Shown here piece after piece: positions 53,534 through 61,010 of a stretch of 64,000 nucleotides of DNA. Location of the stretch: positions 496,001 through 560,000 of the forward strand of contig NZ_JANQDU010000001.1 of NCBI RefSeq assembly GCF_024723735.1, written 5' to 3'. Under the pieces are notes generated by a model. It was not told the DNA's origin and did not search any database. It saw only the letters and a list, made by a program, of their open reading frames with translations. The first letter of the stretch is position 1. The number at the start of each line of letters is the position of its first letter. The translations under genes were made by a program, and so were the position numbers. The stretch is from Frigidibacter sp. ROC022 (GTDB lineage Bacteria > Pseudomonadota > Alphaproteobacteria > Rhodobacterales > Rhodobacteraceae).

Positions 53534-53608
53534 TGGCAGCCCGTAGGGGAGTCGAACCCCTCTTTTCAGGTTGAAAACCTGACGTCCTAACCGATAGACG
53601 AACGGGCC
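53534..53608 (-). tRNA. tRNA-Glu (anticodon TTC)
   Basis: The minus strand from 53608 starts GGCCCGTTCGTCTATCGG and folds as a full cloverleaf: acceptor arms GGCCCGT/ACGGGCT, anticodon stem CAGG/CCTG around loop TTTTCAA (anticodon TTC), TpsiC arm GAGGGGTTCGACTCCCC. The 3' CCA (TGG on the plus strand at 53534-53536) is encoded. It lies 167 bases after the RidA stop and before recJ. No integrase or duplicated 3' end was seen that would make it an integration site. Confidence 0.95.
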
Positions 53609-53712
53609 GTGTCGCGGCGTGACGGGTGTTTAGTCAAGCTTGGCGCGGCGCGCAATGGGAAATCTGCGCTTGGCGCACAAAGCTTGCATTCCGCTGCCCG
53701 GGCGGGGAGCTC

Positions 53713-55455
53713 TCAGGCCCGTGCGGCGTCTTCCAGCCGCAATTGCGCCTTGGAGCGGCCGTTCCAGCGGTTGATTTCCAGCCGTCCGGCGAGGTGGAAG
53801 CGCGCGCCGCCATGCTCCAGCAGCGCCGGGCCCAGCGGTCCGTCCATCGCCCCGAAGGCGACCGCCTCCAGCGCCGGGCCGGTGCTGTCGCCGAAACTCA
53901 GCCGCAGATGGGTGTCACCGATTCGCCGGGTCGAGCGGATCGCCACATCGGCAAAGGCAAAACGCGGCGCCGGAGCGCCCTGGCCGAAGGGGCCGGCCTG
54001 GTCGAGCAGGCCGATCAGGTCGATGGTGGCCGCGCCGGGCATCAGCAGCCCCGCCAGCCGCAGGTCGGACGGCCCCAGTTCGGCGGCGCCCTGCCGCGCC
54101 AGCAGGGCGGCCAGGCGGTCCATGGCGGGGGCCAGCTGCGCCCGGCTCAGGCTCAGGCCCGCCGCCATCTTGTGCCCGCCGCCTTTCTCGATCAGCCCTT
54201 CGGCGGCCAGGCGTTGCACGGAGGCGCCAAGGTCGATGCCGCTGACCGAACGGCCCGAGCCCTTGCCGGCATCGCCCTCGAAGCCGATCACCACGGCAGG
54301 GCGGTGGGCGGCCTCTTTCAGCCGCGCCGCGACGATGCCGACGACACCGGGATGCCAGCCGTCGCCCGCCGCCCAGACCAGCGGCGCATCCAGCCCGCGC
54401 GACTCGGCCTGGGCCAGAGCCTCTTCCCGGACCCGCGATTCGATCTCGCGCCGCTCGCTGTTCAGTTCGTCGAGGCGCGTCGCCAGCCGCACCGCCTCGG
54501 CCGGGTCGTCGGTCGAGAGCAGCCTTGCGCCGAGGTCGGCCTGGCCGATCCTTCCGCCGGCATTGACTCGGGGGCCGAGCAGGAAGCCGAGGTGATAGCT
54601 GTTCGGCGCCTCGTCCATCCGCGCCACGTCGGCGAGCGCCACCAGCCCGGGGCGTTCGCGCCGCGCCATGATCGCAAGGCCCTGGCGCACGAATGCGCGG
54701 TTGACGCCGACCAGTGGCGCGACGTCGGCGACGGTGGCCAGGGCGACGAGGTCGAGGAACGACAGCAGCGCCGGTCCGGTCTGCTTGTCGCCGCGCAGCT
54801 GTCGGTTGGCTTCGACCAGCATCAGGAACACCACACCGGCGGCGCAGAGATGACCCAGGGCGCCGTCTTCGTCCTGCCGGTTCGGGTTCACCACCGCCAG
54901 CGCCGGGGGCAGGGTCTCGCCGCCCAGGTGGTGATCGAGGATCACCACGTCGGCGCCCCGCGCTGCCGCCACCGGCCCGTGCGAGAGCGTGCCGCAATCG
55001 ACGCAGACGATCAGGTCGTGATCCCGGGCCAGCATCTTCATCGCGGCCTCGTTGGGACCGTAGCCTTCGTCGATCCGGTCGGGGATATAGAGCGTCGCCT
55101 GCCGGTCCATCGCCCGCAGCCAGCAGATCAGCAGCGCCGCCGAGGACCCGCCATCGACATCGTAATCGGCAAAGATCGCGATCCGCTGGCGGTCCTTCAC
55201 GGCCTTCAGGAACCGGGCGGCGGCGGCCTGCATGTCCTTCAGGCTCAGCGGGTCGGGCAGCAGGTCGCGCAGGGTGGGTTCGAGAAAGCCCTGCGCCTCT
55301 TCCGGCGCCACGCCGCGCCCTGCCAGCACCCGCGAGAGCGGCAGCGGCAGGCCGGTGATCTGGGCCATCGCCTCGGCCAGGCGGTCCTGTTCGGGCGTGG
55401 GGCCGACCCAGCGGCGGCCGGTGAGCGAGGCGGAGACGTTCAGGAAATCGGCCAT
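53713..55455 (-). CDS. recJ: single-stranded-DNA-specific exonuclease RecJ
   Basis: A 580-residue 5'-3' exonuclease acting in recombination and mismatch repair. DHH-family motifs are clear: IFADYDVDGGSSAALL (Asp-Asp), VCVDCGTLSHGP, VVILDHHLGGE (Asp-His-His), ATVADVAPL and the DHHA1 segment EKGGGHKMAAGLSLS, followed by an OB-like C-terminal part. The length and the start MADFLNVSASL at 55455 agree with alphaproteobacterial RecJ. It is preceded by the phytanoyl-CoA dioxygenase-like gene on the same strand with a 76-base gap. Confidence 0.95.
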   Translation of the reverse strand: MADFLNVSASLTGRRWVGPTPEQDRLAEAMAQITGLPLPLSRVLAGRGVAPEEAQGFLEPTLRDLLPDPLSLKDMQAAAARFLKAVKDRQRIAIFADYDVDGGSSAALLICWLRAMDRQATLYIPDRIDEGYGPNEAAMKMLARDHDLIVCVDCGTLSHGPVAAARGADVVILDHHLGGETLPPALAVVNPNRQDEDGALGHLCAAGVVFLMLVEANRQLRGDKQTGPALLSFLDLVALATVADVAPLVGVNRAFVRQGLAIMARRERPGLVALADVARMDEAPNSYHLGFLLGPRVNAGGRIGQADLGARLLSTDDPAEAVRLATRLDELNSERREIESRVREEALAQAESRGLDAPLVWAAGDGWHPGVVGIVAARLKEAAHRPAVVIGFEGDAGKGSGRSVSGIDLGASVQRLAAEGLIEKGGGHKMAAGLSLSRAQLAPAMDRLAALLARQGAAELGPSDLRLAGLLMPGAATIDLIGLLDQAGPFGQGAPAPRFAFADVAIRSTRRIGDTHLRLSFGDSTGPALEAVAFGAMDGPLGPALLEHGGARFHLAGRLEINRWNGRSKAQLRLEDAARA

Positions 55456-55531
55456 GCGACGGTTTCGCCCGAAAGCCGACGCGGGGCAAGGGTGGCGTGG
55501 GGCAGGCCGCTGGACCCGCCCCTTGCCGTGG

Positions 55532-56323
55532 CTAGAACCGCAGCCCGCAGGCCTCGCGGATCGCGATCTGCATAGGCGAGGGCGGCAGCGCCGGATCGAA
55601 CCCGCCCCTCGGCAGCAGGGCGGGCTGTGCCATGAAGCGCGGCGCGGACCCGTGATGCGCTTGCGCGGCATGGACCAGGAACGGATGGCAGAGATAGACC
55701 GTCCCCGCCGCCCCGGTTGCCAGCTCCTGCGGGCAGTCGGCGCTGGAGGCGAAACCGTTCGCCGCCAGTTGCCGCAGAGTCGTGCCCTCGACCCCATGGG
55801 GCAGCAATTCCCGCGCGATGATCAGGTGCGAGCCGCGCCTGATCCGGGTCGGCGCATCCTCGGGGCCGGTGTCCGAGAACAGGAACAGCATCAGCAGGGC
55901 GCGGCCCGTGCTGGTGACATTGACCCGCCAGTCGAGGAAATCCGGCGCCTCGGTCCTAAAGCTCATGTCGACATGCCAGCCGTCATCGCCGGGCACTTCC
56001 GGCGCGGGAAAGCGGACCGGAAAACTGCCGAGTCCGGCAGGCGGCAGCCAGCGCCCTGCGCCGACCAGCCCGTCATAGGCCCGATGCAGGCGTGGCGTGT
56101 TGGCGGCGGCGACAAAATCCGGCGTGCTCTGCAGTCCCAGCCGAATCACCGGTTGGGTCCAGGTCTCGGGTGCCCCGGGCGACAGGCCGATCTGCGACCA
56201 CAGAGCGTCTCGGCAGCGCCGGGCAAGCTCGGGGTCGAAGGCGGCGTCGAGGCGGAGGAAACCGTCGTCGATAAAGCCACGGCCCTGACTCTCGGTCAGG
56301 CCGTTCAATTCATTTCTGGGCAT
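55532..56323 (-). CDS. phytanoyl-CoA dioxygenase (PhyH) family protein
   Basis: Fe(II)/2-oxoglutarate-dependent oxygenase-like protein of 263 residues. The iron facial triad can be placed at DGWHVDMSFR (His-x-Asp) and the distal His in YLCHPFLVHAAQ. The 2-oxoglutarate-binding Arg may be in RIRRGSHLII or SAPRFMAQP. PhyH-family members hydroxylate diverse small molecules, so substrate is unknown. It lies 76 bases upstream of recJ on the same strand; a shared transcript is possible but there is no functional tie. Confidence 0.85.
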   Translation of the reverse strand: MPRNELNGLTESQGRGFIDDGFLRLDAAFDPELARRCRDALWSQIGLSPGAPETWTQPVIRLGLQSTPDFVAAANTPRLHRAYDGLVGAGRWLPPAGLGSFPVRFPAPEVPGDDGWHVDMSFRTEAPDFLDWRVNVTSTGRALLMLFLFSDTGPEDAPTRIRRGSHLIIARELLPHGVEGTTLRQLAANGFASSADCPQELATGAAGTVYLCHPFLVHAAQAHHGSAPRFMAQPALLPRGGFDPALPPSPMQIAIREACGLRF

Positions 56324-56528
56324 GGGATGTTCTCCAGAAGGCCGTCGCAGAGGCGCGGCCAGGGCTGAGGGACGGTGCCGAAGCGCCGGAACAGGCGCGC
56401 TCGATCAGGGCGAGCGCAGCGCGTTCAGTTCAGCGGGAAGACGGAGGACATGAACATCATGGCGGAAATCTTGGGTGCCGTCAGCGAGATCGCAAGCCGA
56501 GAGTCCCAGGGTGGCGGCCGACAATGCC

Positions 56529-56553
56529 TGCCGGCAGGAGACCCCTGCCGGCA
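56529..56553 (-). terminator. possible terminator after the small membrane-anchored gene
   Basis: Arms TGCCGGCAGG (56529-56538) and CCTGCCGGCA (56544-56553) pair perfectly across five bases. On the minus strand this lies eight bases past the stop at 56562. The tail after the stem is only weakly U-rich. Confidence 0.5.
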
Positions 56554-56561
56554 AGCGGGGG

Positions 56562-56912
56562 CTACGCGTCCTTCTTCAACGCGATCTGGCAGGCCTCGGC
56601 CAGCGCCCGGTCGGGCTTGTCCATGCCCAGCGGCGTCGCCCAGCCCGCCTTTTCGACAATGCCCCGGCGCTGATAGCTGCTGGCGGCATCGAGTTCAGTC
56701 ATGATGGCAAGCGACTGCGGGTCGCTTTGCGCGTTCTGCAGGCAATAGGGCGTCAGGGCCAAGGCAACGGCGGCCATGGATTGGCTGTCCGAAAGCGCTG
56801 CGGCACTGCCGCCGGTCATCCAGCCGCCCCAGTTGAAGCCGAGGATTGCCAGGGCAATCGCTCCTGTCCCCGCGCCCAGCAGGGCGGGTTTCGTCCATGA
56901 AGGAATCTGCAT
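56562..56912 (-). CDS. small membrane-anchored hypothetical protein
   Basis: A 116-residue protein with one N-terminal hydrophobic segment (ALLGAGTGAIALAILGFNWGGW, about 10-31) that is more probably an anchor than a cleaved signal, followed by an Ala-rich, helical periplasmic part with LALTPYCLQNAQSDPQSLAIM and YQRRGIVEKAGWATPLGMDKPDRALAEACQIALK. I believe similar proteins recur in Rhodobacterales without known function. A single Cys occurs in each half (LTPYC and EAC), which could form a disulfide. Its start is the ATG at 56912. Not recognised. Confidence 0.7.
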   Translation of the reverse strand: MQIPSWTKPALLGAGTGAIALAILGFNWGGWMTGGSAAALSDSQSMAAVALALTPYCLQNAQSDPQSLAIMTELDAASSYQRRGIVEKAGWATPLGMDKPDRALAEACQIALKKDA

Positions 56913-57030
56913 CTATCTGGCCGATCTGAAAGAGGAAAAGCACGCAGGATTGCGCCTTGCCTGGACCGTAACACGGTTTTGCCGAATGGGGCCATGGTTT
57001 CGCCCCATGCCGTTTGGCTGCTCTGGCCCC

Positions 57031-57996
57031 CTACCGGGTCGGGTTGCGATACAGCATCCGCCGGACCGAGCCGGTCTTCGAGCGCATCAGGATCGTCTCG
57101 GCCTCGACATAGCCGGGCTCGCGCCGGATGCCGGCGAGGATCGAGCCGCTGGTGACCCCGGTGGCGGCGAAGATCACGTCATCGGTGACCATCTCGTCGC
57201 GGCTGTAGATCCGGTTCAGGTCGGTGATCCCGGCGGCACGGGCGCGGCCGCGCTCGTCCTCGTTGCGGAACATCAGCCGGCCCCACATCTGCCCGCCCAT
57301 GCATTTCAGGGCGCTGGCCGCCAGCACGCCCTCGGGCGCGCCGCCGGCCCCCATATACATGTCGATGCCGGTCTTTTCCGCCTCGGCGCAATGGATCACG
57401 CCGGCGACGTCGCCATCGGTGATCAGCCGGATCGCGGCACCGGTGGCGCGGACCTCGGCAATCAGCTCTTCGTGCCGGGGCCGTTCGAGGATGCAGACGG
57501 TGATGTCCGAGGTGCTGCCGCCGCGCGCCTTGGCCAGGGTCTTGACCCGCTCGGTCGGGGTCATGTCCAGCGACAGCAGATCGGGGGCGAAGCCGGGGCC
57601 GATCGCCAGCTTGTCCATGTAGACATCCGGCGCGTGCAGCAGGGTGCCGCGCGGCGCCATGGCGATGACGGTGAGCGCGTTGGGCATGTCCTTGGCGGTC
57701 AGGGTGGTGCCTTCCAGCGGGTCCAGCGCGATGTCCACCTCGGGGCCGTTGCCGGTGCCGACCTCCTCGCCGATATACAGCATCGGGGCCTCGTCGCGCT
57801 CGCCCTCGCCGATCACCACGGTGCCCTTGATGTCGAGCATGTTGAGCTGGTCGCGCATCGCGTTGACCGCAGCCTGGTCGGCGGCCTTCTCGTCGCCGCG
57901 GCCGATCAGCCGGGCCGAGGCCAGCGCCGCCGCCTCGGAGACCCGGGACAGCCCCAACGACAGCATCCGGTCCATGAATTGTGCTTTGTCCGTCAC
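57031..57996 (-). CDS. glpX: class II fructose-1,6-bisphosphatase
   Basis: A 321-residue GlpX-type phosphatase that dephosphorylates fructose-1,6-bisphosphate in gluconeogenesis or the Calvin cycle. Metal and catalytic motifs are present: GEGERDEAPML, DIALDPLEGTTLTA and MGAGGAPEGVLAASALKCMGGQMWGRL. The start is GTG at 57996, because AAGGAG lies nine bases upstream and the preceding residues are poor. It follows hom by 117 bases on the same strand; the two may share a transcript. Confidence 0.95.
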   Translation of the reverse strand: MTDKAQFMDRMLSLGLSRVSEAAALASARLIGRGDEKAADQAAVNAMRDQLNMLDIKGTVVIGEGERDEAPMLYIGEEVGTGNGPEVDIALDPLEGTTLTAKDMPNALTVIAMAPRGTLLHAPDVYMDKLAIGPGFAPDLLSLDMTPTERVKTLAKARGGSTSDITVCILERPRHEELIAEVRATGAAIRLITDGDVAGVIHCAEAEKTGIDMYMGAGGAPEGVLAASALKCMGGQMWGRLMFRNEDERGRARAAGITDLNRIYSRDEMVTDDVIFAATGVTSGSILAGIRREPGYVEAETILMRSKTGSVRRMLYRNPTR

Positions 57997-58113
57997 GGTG
58001 GCGCTCCTTGGTTTCCTGCCCGGCCATGGCCTAACGGTCAGGTCTGGCTTCGGCAAGACCGGGTAGCGGTAACAGTTTTCCCCAGGGCGCGGCGGCGGCC
58101 GGAAAGCCGCCGT

Positions 58114-59403
58114 TCAGACCTCTTCGATCCGCAGCGCGACCGGGTGGCCGGGCACGACGCCGGTGCTGGACAGCCCTTCCAGCGCCAGGTCCAGCGCGGC
58201 GCGGGCGCATTTGTGGGTGACGATCAGGACCGGCGCCGTGGTCTCGGCATGGCCATACTGACGCATCCGGTCGATCGAGACCCCGGCCTCGCCCAACAGC
58301 GTCGCCACCTTGGCCAGGGCGCCGGGCTTGTCGGTCAGCCGCAGGCGCAGGTAATAGGGCGCCGGAACCTGGGCGCTGGCCGCGGTGGCCTGTTCCAGCG
58401 TCGCCGCGGGCTGGCCGAAACAGGGCACCCGGAAGCCGCGCGCCAGGTCGATGACATCCGACATCACCGCGCTGGCGGTCGGGCCTGCCCCGGCGCCGGG
58501 GCCGCGCAGGGCGATCTGGCCGACCTGGTCGCCTTCCAGCACCACCATGTTGGTGCCGCCGTCGAGCTGCCCGAGCGGGCTGTCCGAGGGCACCAGGCAG
58601 GGCGACATCCGCTGCACCAGCCCGCGCCCGGTGACCTGGGCCACGCCCAGCAGCTTGATCCGATAGCCCATGTCGGCGGCCTGCTCGATGTCCTCGATGC
58701 TGATCCGCTCGATTCCCTCGATCTCGACGCCGGCGAAATCCACCTTCGTGCCGAAGGCGACCGAGGCCAGCAGCGCCAGCTTGTGCGCCGCGTCGATGCC
58801 GCCGACATCCAGCGTCGGATCGGCCTCGACATAGCCCAGGGCCTGGGCCTCGGCAAAGATGTCGGCATAGGCCTTTCCGGTCGCCTGCATCCGGGTCAGG
58901 ATGTAGTTGCAGGTGCCGTTCATCACCCCCATCACCCGGGACATCCGGTTCGCCGCCAGACCTTCGGTCAGCGCCTTCATCACCGGGATGCCGCCGGCCA
59001 CCGCCGCTTCGAAGCGGATCACACGGCCTTTCGCCTCGGCCGCCTCGGCCAGCGCCTGGCCGTGCAGCGCCAGCAGCGCCTTGTTGGCGGTCACCACGTC
59101 CTTGCCGCTGGCCAGGGCCGCCTCGACCGCGGATTTGGCCGGGCCGTTGTCGCCGCCGATCAGCTCGACGAAGACGTCGATGTCGGGCCGGGTGGCCAGG
59201 GCCACGGGATCGTCCTCCCAGCCGTAGCGGTCCAGCTTCACGCCGCGGTCGCGGTTGCGGTCGCGGGCGGAGACGGCGGTGATCTCGACCGGGCGTCCGG
59301 CACGGGCGGCGATCATCCGGGGCTGGTCCTGCAGGATGGCCAGCACGCCGGCGCCAACAGTGCCAAGACCCGCGATACCGAGGCGTAGGGGGGGCTGGGT
59401 CAT
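58114..59403 (-). CDS. hom: homoserine dehydrogenase
   Basis: NAD(P)-dependent enzyme reducing aspartate semialdehyde to homoserine in threonine/methionine synthesis. The 429-residue form has the N-terminal Rossmann loop LGIAGLGTVGAGVLAIL, the catalytic-domain block NGTCNYILTRMQATGKAYADIFAEAQALGYVEADPTLDVGGIDAAHKL (with Lys), and a C-terminal ACT domain (RLTDKPGALAKVATLLGEAGVSIDRMRQYG) that gives allosteric threonine inhibition. It starts at the ATG at 59403. Confidence 0.96.
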   Translation of the reverse strand: MTQPPLRLGIAGLGTVGAGVLAILQDQPRMIAARAGRPVEITAVSARDRNRDRGVKLDRYGWEDDPVALATRPDIDVFVELIGGDNGPAKSAVEAALASGKDVVTANKALLALHGQALAEAAEAKGRVIRFEAAVAGGIPVMKALTEGLAANRMSRVMGVMNGTCNYILTRMQATGKAYADIFAEAQALGYVEADPTLDVGGIDAAHKLALLASVAFGTKVDFAGVEIEGIERISIEDIEQAADMGYRIKLLGVAQVTGRGLVQRMSPCLVPSDSPLGQLDGGTNMVVLEGDQVGQIALRGPGAGAGPTASAVMSDVIDLARGFRVPCFGQPAATLEQATAASAQVPAPYYLRLRLTDKPGALAKVATLLGEAGVSIDRMRQYGHAETTAPVLIVTHKCARAALDLALEGLSSTGVVPGHPVALRIEEV

Positions 59404-59477
59404 GGCTATGGCCTTTTTGTTGGGGCTCCTGATCCCGCGCCTGTTAGCTTACCAGCCGTCAGGGCGCAACGGCGGCC

Positions 59478-59744
59478 CTAGCCGCCGACCTGCCGGGCCC
59501 GCAGCCGTGCCGCCCGGGCCCGCAGCGCCGCGGCACGGGCGAGCAGCCCGGCTGTCGTCTCGTCGGTGATCCCGACCTCGTCCTGCCGGGCCAGAAGCCG
59601 GTCCATCGGCAGCAGTTCCGGCCAGGGCGCGGCCTCGGCCACCTCGACGCCGGCACCGTCCTGCAACGGGAACGGGGCGCAGCCGCCCAGCCCGGACGTC
59701 ATGGCCAGGCAGAGCAGGATGGCGGGGCGGCGGGCAGGGCGCAT
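59478..59744 (-). CDS. small putative lipoprotein
   Basis: An 88-residue protein whose N-terminus (RPARRPAILLCLAMTSGLGGCAPF) has a lipobox (LGGC), so it should be acylated and anchored in a membrane. The mature part is short and Ala/Arg-rich (AALRARAARLRARQ), and has no recognisable domain. GAGAGAGG precedes the ATG at 59744. It is divergent from the TetR gene across the operator at 59831. Not recognised. Confidence 0.68.
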   Translation of the reverse strand: MRPARRPAILLCLAMTSGLGGCAPFPLQDGAGVEVAEAAPWPELLPMDRLLARQDEVGITDETTAGLLARAAALRARAARLRARQVGG

Positions 59745-59830
59745 GGAAACCTCTCTCGCCCATGCTAGGCTGCCGCCCGGCTGGCCACAAGCGCGGCCCG
59801 GACCGCCGGTAAGGCAAATCGGGGCTTTCG

Positions 59831-59846
59831 CTGAACGTCTGTTCAG
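59831..59846. promoter_or_regulatory. TetR-type operator, CTGAAC-N4-GTTCAG
   Basis: CTGAAC-GTCT-GTTCAG is a perfect 6-bp inverted repeat with a four-base spacer, 13 bases before the TetR gene start. It should be autoregulatory and could also affect the divergent lipoprotein gene. The spacing equals the other TetR sites in this window, but the arms differ. Confidence 0.68.
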
Positions 59847-59859
59847 ATAGATTGTCCGC

Positions 59860-60447
59860 ATGGCACGCAAACAGGGTTCCCATTCCGAGATCACCGGCCC
59901 CCGGGTGCGCGAGGCCGCGCAGCGGTTGATCGCCCGGCATGGCTATGCCGCCGTCTCGATGCGCCAGATCGCCGCCGAAGTCGGGGTCCAGGCCGGGGCG
60001 CTGTATCTCTACACGCCCGACAAGCAGACCATGCTCTTCGACCTGATGAAGGATCATCTGACCGAATTGCTGGCCGCCTGGGACGAGGTGGTCCTGCCCG
60101 AAGGCGCGATTCCCCGGCTCGAGGCCTTCGTGCGCTTTCACATCCGCTTCCACCTGGCCCGGCCCGAGGCGGTGGTCATCGCCTATATGGAAATGCGCAA
60201 TCTCGAACCCGAGAATCACCGGGCGATCGAGGCGCTGCGGCACGGTTACGAGGACCGGCTGGAGAAAATCCTGATCGAGGGGCAGGGCGCGGGCGACTTC
60301 CAGATCCCCGACACGCGGCTGGCCGCGATGGCGCTGCTGTCGATGCTGAACGGGATCCCGGGCTGGTTCCGCGAGGACGGGCGCCTGTCGCGCGGCCGGG
60401 TCGAACGGATCTACTGGAACATGATCCGCCGGGCCGTCGGGGCCTGA
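59860..60447 (+). CDS. TetR-family regulator
   Basis: A 195-residue repressor. The helix-turn-helix is VREAAQRLIARHGYAAVSMRQIAAEVGVQAGALYLYTPDKQTML, followed by a ligand domain with EMRNLEPENHRAIEALRHGYEDRLEKIL. The domain looks like the fatty-acid/acyl-CoA-responsive type, although without a ligand this is only an impression. It is on the plus strand between a lipoprotein gene and soxG, both on the minus strand; the operator at 59831 sits just before it. Its targets beyond itself are not evident in the window. Confidence 0.9.
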   Translation: MARKQGSHSEITGPRVREAAQRLIARHGYAAVSMRQIAAEVGVQAGALYLYTPDKQTMLFDLMKDHLTELLAAWDEVVLPEGAIPRLEAFVRFHIRFHLARPEAVVIAYMEMRNLEPENHRAIEALRHGYEDRLEKILIEGQGAGDFQIPDTRLAAMALLSMLNGIPGWFREDGRLSRGRVERIYWNMIRRAVGA

Positions 60448-60464
60448 CCCGGCCGGGCCCGGGC

Positions 60465-61010
60465 TCAGCCGCCGTCCTGCCGGGCGGCGACGCTGCGCAT
60501 GGCGACGTCCAGCTCATGCACCGCGGTCGTGGCCATCGAGCGGAACACCATCAGATCGAAGCTGTCGGTCCCGGTGCGGGTGACGGACAGTGGCATGTGG
60601 TTGAGTAGGCTGCGGGCGGTGGCGTCGAGCGGGAAGGCCCCGGTCCGAAGGTCCAGGGGCACCAGCCGGGCCAGCGCGGCCTCGGCCAGCGCGCCGGTCA
60701 GGCGGAGCCGCGCCCAGCCGTCGGACTGGTCGGCCAGAGCGGCGCCGGGAATCTCGGGCGGCGCGACACCGATCAGGAAGGCCTGATCCTGCCCCGTCCA
60801 GAGGATGCGGGCCTTGCCCCTGGCCAGCGACTGGCCCGGTTTCGGGAAACGCAGGCCCAGCGGCTTCAACGCGGCGTTGACGGCTTTCTCCTGCCCTGCG
60901 AAGGGGCTGATCGCGGTGATCGGCTCCATCGGCAATTCGATCAGCGTGGTGCCGTCGGCATCCAGCGGAGTCAGCCCCTCGGCCGGGGCACGGGCAATCA
61001 GACGGCTCAT
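60465..61010 (-). CDS. soxG: sarcosine oxidase subunit gamma
   Basis: A 181-residue subunit of the heterotetrameric sarcosine oxidase, needed for assembly. The family blocks PITAISPFAGQEKAVNAALKPLGLRFP and DSFDLMVFRSMATTAVHELDVAMR at the C-terminus are diagnostic. The ATG at 61010 overlaps the soxA stop by four bases (ATGA). It is the last gene of the operon, with the complex oxidising sarcosine to glycine and formaldehyde/5,10-methylene-tetrahydrofolate. Confidence 0.9.
   Translation of the reverse strand: MSRLIARAPAEGLTPLDADGTTLIELPMEPITAISPFAGQEKAVNAALKPLGLRFPKPGQSLARGKARILWTGQDQAFLIGVAPPEIPGAALADQSDGWARLRLTGALAEAALARLVPLDLRTGAFPLDATARSLLNHMPLSVTRTGTDSFDLMVFRSMATTAVHELDVAMRSVAARQDGG

Noticed and set aside
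53534-53608. tRNA-Glu as an attachment site for an integrated element
   Set aside because: No integrase, no repeated 3' tRNA end and no change in composition on either side; the flanking aromatic operon and recJ show normal high-GC codon use.
56776-59388. An 870-codon open frame on the plus strand opposite glpX and hom
   Set aside because: Both opposite-strand genes are certain; the frame is low-complexity in His, Gly and Arg, as expected of an antisense frame in high-GC DNA.
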